Shown in pieces: positions 24,867-28,777 of a stretch of DNA of 28,777 nucleotides. The position numbers and the translations under genes were made by a program. Location of the stretch: the NCBI GenBank assembly GCA_047975205.1, contig JBKEDC010000022.1, positions 1 through 28,777 of the forward strand. Reading direction: 5' to 3'. Each line of letters begins with the position of its first letter. The first letter of the stretch is position 1. The notes under the pieces were generated by a model. It had not been told where the DNA came from, made no database searches, and worked only from the letters and a program-made list of their open reading frames with translations. Source of the DNA: JBKEDC01 sp047975205. GTDB lineage: Bacteria; Bacteroidota; Bacteroidia; Bacteroidales; Prolixibacteraceae.

Positions 24867-27128
24867 TTATTCCATAGCATCTAGAATGGCAATGCTTGAA
24901 ATGTTCACAATTTCGCGCACTTTACTTTCCAATTGCAGAATATGCACCGGCTTTTCTAAGCCCAATAAAACGGGTCCAACCACCTCAAATCCACCGAGTT
25001 CTTTCAGCATATTATAAGAGATGCTGGCAGAGCTGTGGTTGGGAAAAACAAAGGTGTTTATTTCTTTATTTCCCCATTTGGAGAATGGGAAACGTTTGTT
25101 TCGAGTTTCTTTATCTAATGCAAAACCGGCTTGTATTTCGCCATCAACAATAATATCCGGATAATTGACATGCAGTTGTTGAATAGCCTCTTTTTGTTTT
25201 ACCGGATCGCCATCGGGAACAGCTCCGAAGTTGGAATGCGATAGCAGCGCAATTACCGGTTCGATGTTAAACGACTTCACAGCCTCATTGATGAGTTTTG
25301 TAATGGCTACCAATGATTCGCTATCCGGATTTGGATTAGTGAGCGTAGTATCGGCCAAAAATAAAGGACCGCGTTTAGTCATCACGATATACATGCCGGC
25401 AATATATTTTCCGTTATTGTTGGTGCCGATAATGTCTTTAATTGGGCGTACACTTCGAGAATATTTAGAAGAATAGCCTGATATGTGTGCATCGGCATCA
25501 CCCATTTCTACCATCATAGTTCCGAAGTATTCATTGGAATGCATCATTCTTAGGGCTTCTCCATAGGTAATACCGTCTCTACCCCGCTTGTCGAATAAAG
25601 CTTGAGCATATTTGGCTCGCACTTCGGTATAATCATCATTATAAAACTCAATGATTGTGATGCCGGTCAAGTCGATGGAATTATTTGCAGCTTCTTCTCT
25701 AATGATTTTTTCGTTGCCCAAAAGAATAGGGTTGGCCAAGTGTTCTTGAGCCACCATTTGTGCTGCCTTTATTACATTAAGGCGTGACCCTTCGGCATAC
25801 ACAATGCGTTTGCCTGAGTTTTTAATACGTGTTCTAATGTTTCGAATCAGCGCATTGTCTAAACCTAAGCGTTTTTCTAGTTCGGCAGCATAAGCATCCC
25901 AATTTGCTATTTTACTTCGTGCTACTCCCGATTGGATGGCTGCTTGGGCCACAGCTACGGAAACCCTTGATATGAGTCGAGGGTCGAGCGGTTTGGGAAT
26001 AATGTAGTGTTTTCCGAAAGCAAGACGAGCATCGGCGTAGGCATTAGAAACCATTTCCGGAACGGGTTCTTTTGCTAAATCGGCTAAAGCATGCACTGCA
26101 GCTATTTTCATGGCTTCATTAATGGCGGTAGCTCTAACATCGAGTGCCCCTCTAAAAATAAAAGGGAAGCCCAATACGTTGTTCACCTGGTTGGGGTAAT
26201 CGCTCCGGCCGGTAGCAAAGATGATATCCTTGCGCGAGCTCATAGCATCTTCATAAGCTATTTCGGGTTCCGGGTTTGCTAAGGCAAAAACGATGGGGTT
26301 TGCTGCCATAGTTCGCACCATATCGGCAGAGAGCACTCCGCCCACCGACAAGCCTAAAAACACATCGGCACCTACCAAGGCATCGGCAAGCGTGTGTGTG
26401 GCTGAAGAAGTGGCAAAATAAGCTCGTCGTTCATCCATATCTGTTCTGGAATGGTGCAACGTGCCTTTTCTGTCGCAAAGTATCAGGTTTTCTTTTTTCA
26501 CACCAAGAGATAAATACAACTTGGCACAAGATATGGCTGCAGCACCTGCTCCCGACACTACGATTCGAACATCTTCTATTTTCTTATCTACAATTTCTAA
26601 GGCATTTACCAAAGCTGCCGATGAAATGATTGCCGTGCCGTGCTGGTCGTCGTGCATAACTGGAATATCAAGCTCAGTTTTTAGTCGTTCCTCAATTTCA
26701 AAACATTCGGGAGCCTTAATGTCTTCTAAATTAATACCTCCGAAAGTGGGCGACATAATCTTTACCGTTTCTATAAATTTATCGACATCCTCGGTGTCTA
26801 GCTCAATATCAAAAACATCAATATCGGCAAAGGTTTTAAACAGTAAGCCTTTACCTTCCATAACTGGTTTGCCGGCTAGAGCTCCAATGTTTCCTAAGCC
26901 TAAAACAGCTGTTCCGTTAGAAATAACGGCCACTAGATTTCCTTTTGCCGTGTAGCGGAAAGCATCTGATTTTTCTTTCTCGATGGCTAAACAAGGAGCT
27001 GCAACTCCCGGGCTGTAAGCCAATGCTAAATCTTTTTGGGTACTATAAGGCTTCGTGGGAACTACCTCTATTTTCCCCGGTCTGCCTTGTTCGTGATATA
27101 ACAAGGCTTCTTTACTGTATTTCGACAT
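24867..27128 (-). CDS. maeB: NADP-dependent malic enzyme with phosphotransacetylase domain
   Basis: The 753-residue protein is the long bacterial malic enzyme type. Residues about 1-400 hold the malic domains: YSPGVAAPCLAI (38-49), GNIGALAGKPVMEGK, VMHDDQHGTAIISSAALVNA (substrate and metal site), and the nucleotide-binding loop VVSGAGAAAISCAKL. Residues about 430-753 resemble phosphate acetyltransferase (for example MVEMGDADAHISGYSSKYSR and LLSHSNFGAVPDGDP). In this family that domain usually regulates the enzyme in response to acetyl-CoA rather than acting as a transferase. The enzyme decarboxylates malate to pyruvate and yields NADPH in the cytoplasm. It is transcribed alone and has its own terminator. 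The length is normal for MaeB. Confidence 0.94.
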   Translation of the reverse strand: MSKYSKEALLYHEQGRPGKIEVVPTKPYSTQKDLALAYSPGVAAPCLAIEKEKSDAFRYTAKGNLVAVISNGTAVLGLGNIGALAGKPVMEGKGLLFKTFADIDVFDIELDTEDVDKFIETVKIMSPTFGGINLEDIKAPECFEIEERLKTELDIPVMHDDQHGTAIISSAALVNALEIVDKKIEDVRIVVSGAGAAAISCAKLYLSLGVKKENLILCDRKGTLHHSRTDMDERRAYFATSSATHTLADALVGADVFLGLSVGGVLSADMVRTMAANPIVFALANPEPEIAYEDAMSSRKDIIFATGRSDYPNQVNNVLGFPFIFRGALDVRATAINEAMKIAAVHALADLAKEPVPEMVSNAYADARLAFGKHYIIPKPLDPRLISRVSVAVAQAAIQSGVARSKIANWDAYAAELEKRLGLDNALIRNIRTRIKNSGKRIVYAEGSRLNVIKAAQMVAQEHLANPILLGNEKIIREEAANNSIDLTGITIIEFYNDDYTEVRAKYAQALFDKRGRDGITYGEALRMMHSNEYFGTMMVEMGDADAHISGYSSKYSRSVRPIKDIIGTNNNGKYIAGMYIVMTKRGPLFLADTTLTNPNPDSESLVAITKLINEAVKSFNIEPVIALLSHSNFGAVPDGDPVKQKEAIQQLHVNYPDIIVDGEIQAGFALDKETRNKRFPFSKWGNKEINTFVFPNHSSASISYNMLKELGGFEVVGPVLLGLEKPVHILQLESKVREIVNISSIAILDAME

Positions 27129-27368
27129 AAATCGTGATTTTAGTATAGTTTCTACAAATGAAATGAATTTTTAAATAAGATGACATTCAACTCCTAGATT
27201 ATCAGTGTATAACCTATTATATTTGCATATTTTAAGACTATTTACAGAACGCAAAACCTTTAAACAAAGCATAATCGATAAATAAAAATAGGGCAAAATA
27301 GGGCGACGAGTCGGAACTTATATATAAAATTGTATTTTCGTCTTTTGAAAGTTGTAAAAACATAAAGC

Positions 27369-28112
27369 ATGAGTATTAAACTAGTTACCATACCTACCTA
27401 TAACGAAAAAGAGAATGTGGAACGCATGATTCATAAAGTGATGTCGTTGCCTTCTCAGTTTGAAGTATTGATTATTGATGATAACTCGCCCGATGGAACG
27501 GCTGCTATTGTTAGAGGACTTATGCCTCAGTATGAAGAACGTTTGCATATCTTGGAGCGTGCCGGAAAACAAGGCTTGGGTAAAGCCTACCTTGCCGGTT
27601 TTGATTGGGCACTGACACATGGAGCCGATTATATTTTTGAAATGGATTGCGACTTCTCTCATAATCCGGAAGATTTGGAGCATTTATTGCATGCTTGCGA
27701 AGAGGAGGGTGCCGATGTGGCTATCGGTTCTCGCTATATTAAGGGAATTAATGTAATTAACTGGCCCTTGGGGCGTGTGCTCATGTCTTATTTTGCATCG
27801 GTATATGTGCGTATAGTAACCGGCATGAAAGTTATGGATTGCACGGCAGGCTTTAAATGTTTTCGCCGAGAGGTTCTGGAAGCTATCGATCTAGACAAAA
27901 TAAAACTTAAGGGTTATGGATTTCAAATCGAGATGAAATTTACAGCACATAAGCATGGTTTTAAATTGCTTGAAGTGCCTATCATCTTTACCGACCGTCA
28001 AGAAGGAACATCAAAAATGAGCGGAGGTATATTTAACGAAGCCTTTTGGGGTGTTATTAAAATGAAGATATGCAGTTGGTTCCGAAAATATGAACCGCAA
28101 AAGGCAGATTGA
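27369..28112 (+). CDS. Polyprenol-phosphate mannose synthase-like GT2 glycosyltransferase
   Basis: The 247-residue GT2-family protein resembles single-domain dolichol-phosphate mannose synthase (DPM1). The nucleotide-sugar site is seen in VTIPTYNEKENV (6-17) and IIDDNSPDGT (35-44), the metal-binding DxD in MDCDFSHNPEDL (92-103), and family-specific stretches are KGYGFQIEMKF and FTDRQEGTSKMS. There is no C-terminal membrane segment, so it is expected to bind the inner face of the membrane. It would transfer a sugar from a nucleotide donor to undecaprenyl phosphate for use outside the membrane, for example in protein or lipid glycosylation. The sugar is not predictable. It is divergent from maeB, with a 240-base gap that holds a tandem AAATAGGGC but no clear promoter. 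Confidence 0.92.
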   Translation: MSIKLVTIPTYNEKENVERMIHKVMSLPSQFEVLIIDDNSPDGTAAIVRGLMPQYEERLHILERAGKQGLGKAYLAGFDWALTHGADYIFEMDCDFSHNPEDLEHLLHACEEEGADVAIGSRYIKGINVINWPLGRVLMSYFASVYVRIVTGMKVMDCTAGFKCFRREVLEAIDLDKIKLKGYGFQIEMKFTAHKHGFKLLEVPIIFTDRQEGTSKMSGGIFNEAFWGVIKMKICSWFRKYEPQKAD

Positions 28113-28234
28113 TAAAACCAAAGTGCAACACGCTTCGGCTCCGCTCAGCGACCGATAATACATAACACCAAAGCACTTGACGACCGAATGGCCCAGCCGC
28201 TTTTCTTTGCCTGAAAGGCAAACACTAATGCTTT

Positions 28235-28273
28235 AAAAAAAATGAGGAGCATCTTCTTTCGAAGACACTCCTC
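28235..28273 (-). terminator. Terminator of the right-edge gene
   Basis: On the minus strand GAGGAG pairs with CTCCTC and an inner TCTTC pairs with GAAGA around a short loop, with a small internal bulge. A run of T residues follows (28242-28235). It lies about 70 bases past the stop codon at 28343. Confidence 0.85.
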
Positions 28274-28342
28274 TGCAGCATGGTCTAAACTAGCTTTGCT
28301 CTGCGAAGAAGCGGTACAGAGCTCAACTCTTCATGCTGTGTT

Positions 28343-28777
28343 TTATAATCCTGTTTCAGTCAGTATTTCGCTCCATTTGGCATCACTTAGTGTGCCGTCG
28401 GCTTTTACTATGGTAGGAGTAAGTCCATCAAATTTTCCCACTCTAAATTTTAAATTATCAGATGCTACACCAACGATTGTAAATCCATGAGGTGCATGAA
28501 GGGTTCCCTCTACTGTTATCCTTGAGTATTGTCCGCCGAAAAAACCATCATTATGACTATTTTTAATTTCAATCTTGCTGTTTTTCCCTAGTGTAAGATC
28601 GCTAAGGAACTGGGAGTTAACATCATCATAACCTAATATCATGATGCAGTCTTCACCAATAATGGCATCATTCGTAACATTTAAATAGATACCCCTTAAT
28701 TCGAGTGTTGATATTTTGCCGGAGGTATCATCTTTGAACACTTTCAATGAATTCATGATAGCTTCGCCCCCAGTAGA
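28343..28777 (-). CDS. C-terminal part of an unrecognised beta-rich protein (runs off right edge)
   Basis: The minus-strand frame ends in TAA at 28343 and is still open at the window edge. An internal ATG at 28756 is preceded by in-frame codons (STGGEAI), so it is probably not the start. The visible 144 residues alternate short beta-strands and turns: LELRGIYLNVTNDAIIGED, LTLGKNSKIEIKNSHNDG, YSRITVEGTLHAP. This suggests a right-handed beta-helix or adhesin-like repeat. The last 25 residues (DGTLSDAKWSEILTETGL) look helical. No sorting or anchoring signal is visible at the C-terminus. The family is unknown and the product is probably secreted or surface exposed, which is inference. Confidence 0.65.
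   Translation of the reverse strand, partial: STGGEAIMNSLKVFKDDTSGKISTLELRGIYLNVTNDAIIGEDCIMILGYDDVNSQFLSDLTLGKNSKIEIKNSHNDGFFGGQYSRITVEGTLHAPHGFTIVGVASDNLKFRVGKFDGLTPTIVKADGTLSDAKWSEILTETGL

Noticed and set aside
28207..28223. Hairpin TTTGCCT-gaa-AGGCAAA after the glycosyltransferase gene as its terminator
   Set aside because: No T-run follows on the plus strand; the stem is only 7 bp.

Overview
The window looks like chromosomal DNA of a gut-type Bacteroidales (Bacteroides or a close relative). The evidence is a SusC/SusD polysaccharide-utilisation locus, promoters of the Bacteroides type (TTTG at -33 and TAnnTTTG at -7), an A/T-rich base composition, lipoprotein-rich surface genes and a ResB-CcsA type cytochrome c maturation pair. 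I could not assign a species.

Layout. 1-125: 5' end of an IS30-family transposase running off the left edge. 326-2362: ccsA and a resB-like gene on the minus strand (cytochrome c maturation). 2403-2897: a plus-strand tRNA cluster, Ser(GCU), Pro(UGG), Pro(UGG), Pro(GGG), with a strong hairpin in front of the last tRNA. 2898-5244: an A/T-rich three-gene island (XRE-type HTH/coiled-coil protein, membrane-anchored helical-repeat protein, small membrane protein). It is closed on the right by a perfect 62-base palindrome and a decayed copy of tRNA-Pro(GGG). 5421-5787: a minus-strand tRNA-Glu followed by a ribosomal protein S20 gene (rpsT) that carries two frame-breaking lesions. 6236-9187: a GH3 N-acetylglucosaminidase-like / serine beta-lactamase-like fusion. 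9225-10952: a DEAD-box RNA helicase, converging on the GH3 gene over a shared terminator.

11471-24330: one minus-strand operon for beta-1,4-galactan (pectic galactan / type I arabinogalactan). In transcription order it encodes a clan GH-A glycosidase (GH147-like), SusC, SusD, a SusE/F-like glycan-binding lipoprotein, a GH53 endo-galactanase and a GH2 beta-galactosidase, then a terminator. The upstream end has a promoter and three TGTC half-sites one helical turn apart, a plausible activator site. The likely scheme is that surface GH53 and the binding lipoprotein capture and cut galactan, SusCD import the oligosaccharides, and the GH147-like and GH2 enzymes finish them in the periplasm. No sensor/regulator gene is present in the window.

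24814-27128: a malic enzyme-phosphotransacetylase fusion. 27369-28112: a dolichol-phosphate-mannose-synthase-like glycosyltransferase. 28343-28777: the 3' part of an unrecognised beta-rich protein that runs off the right edge.

The least ordinary parts are the tRNA-flanked island with its perfect palindrome, the broken rpsT, and the layout of the galactan operon.
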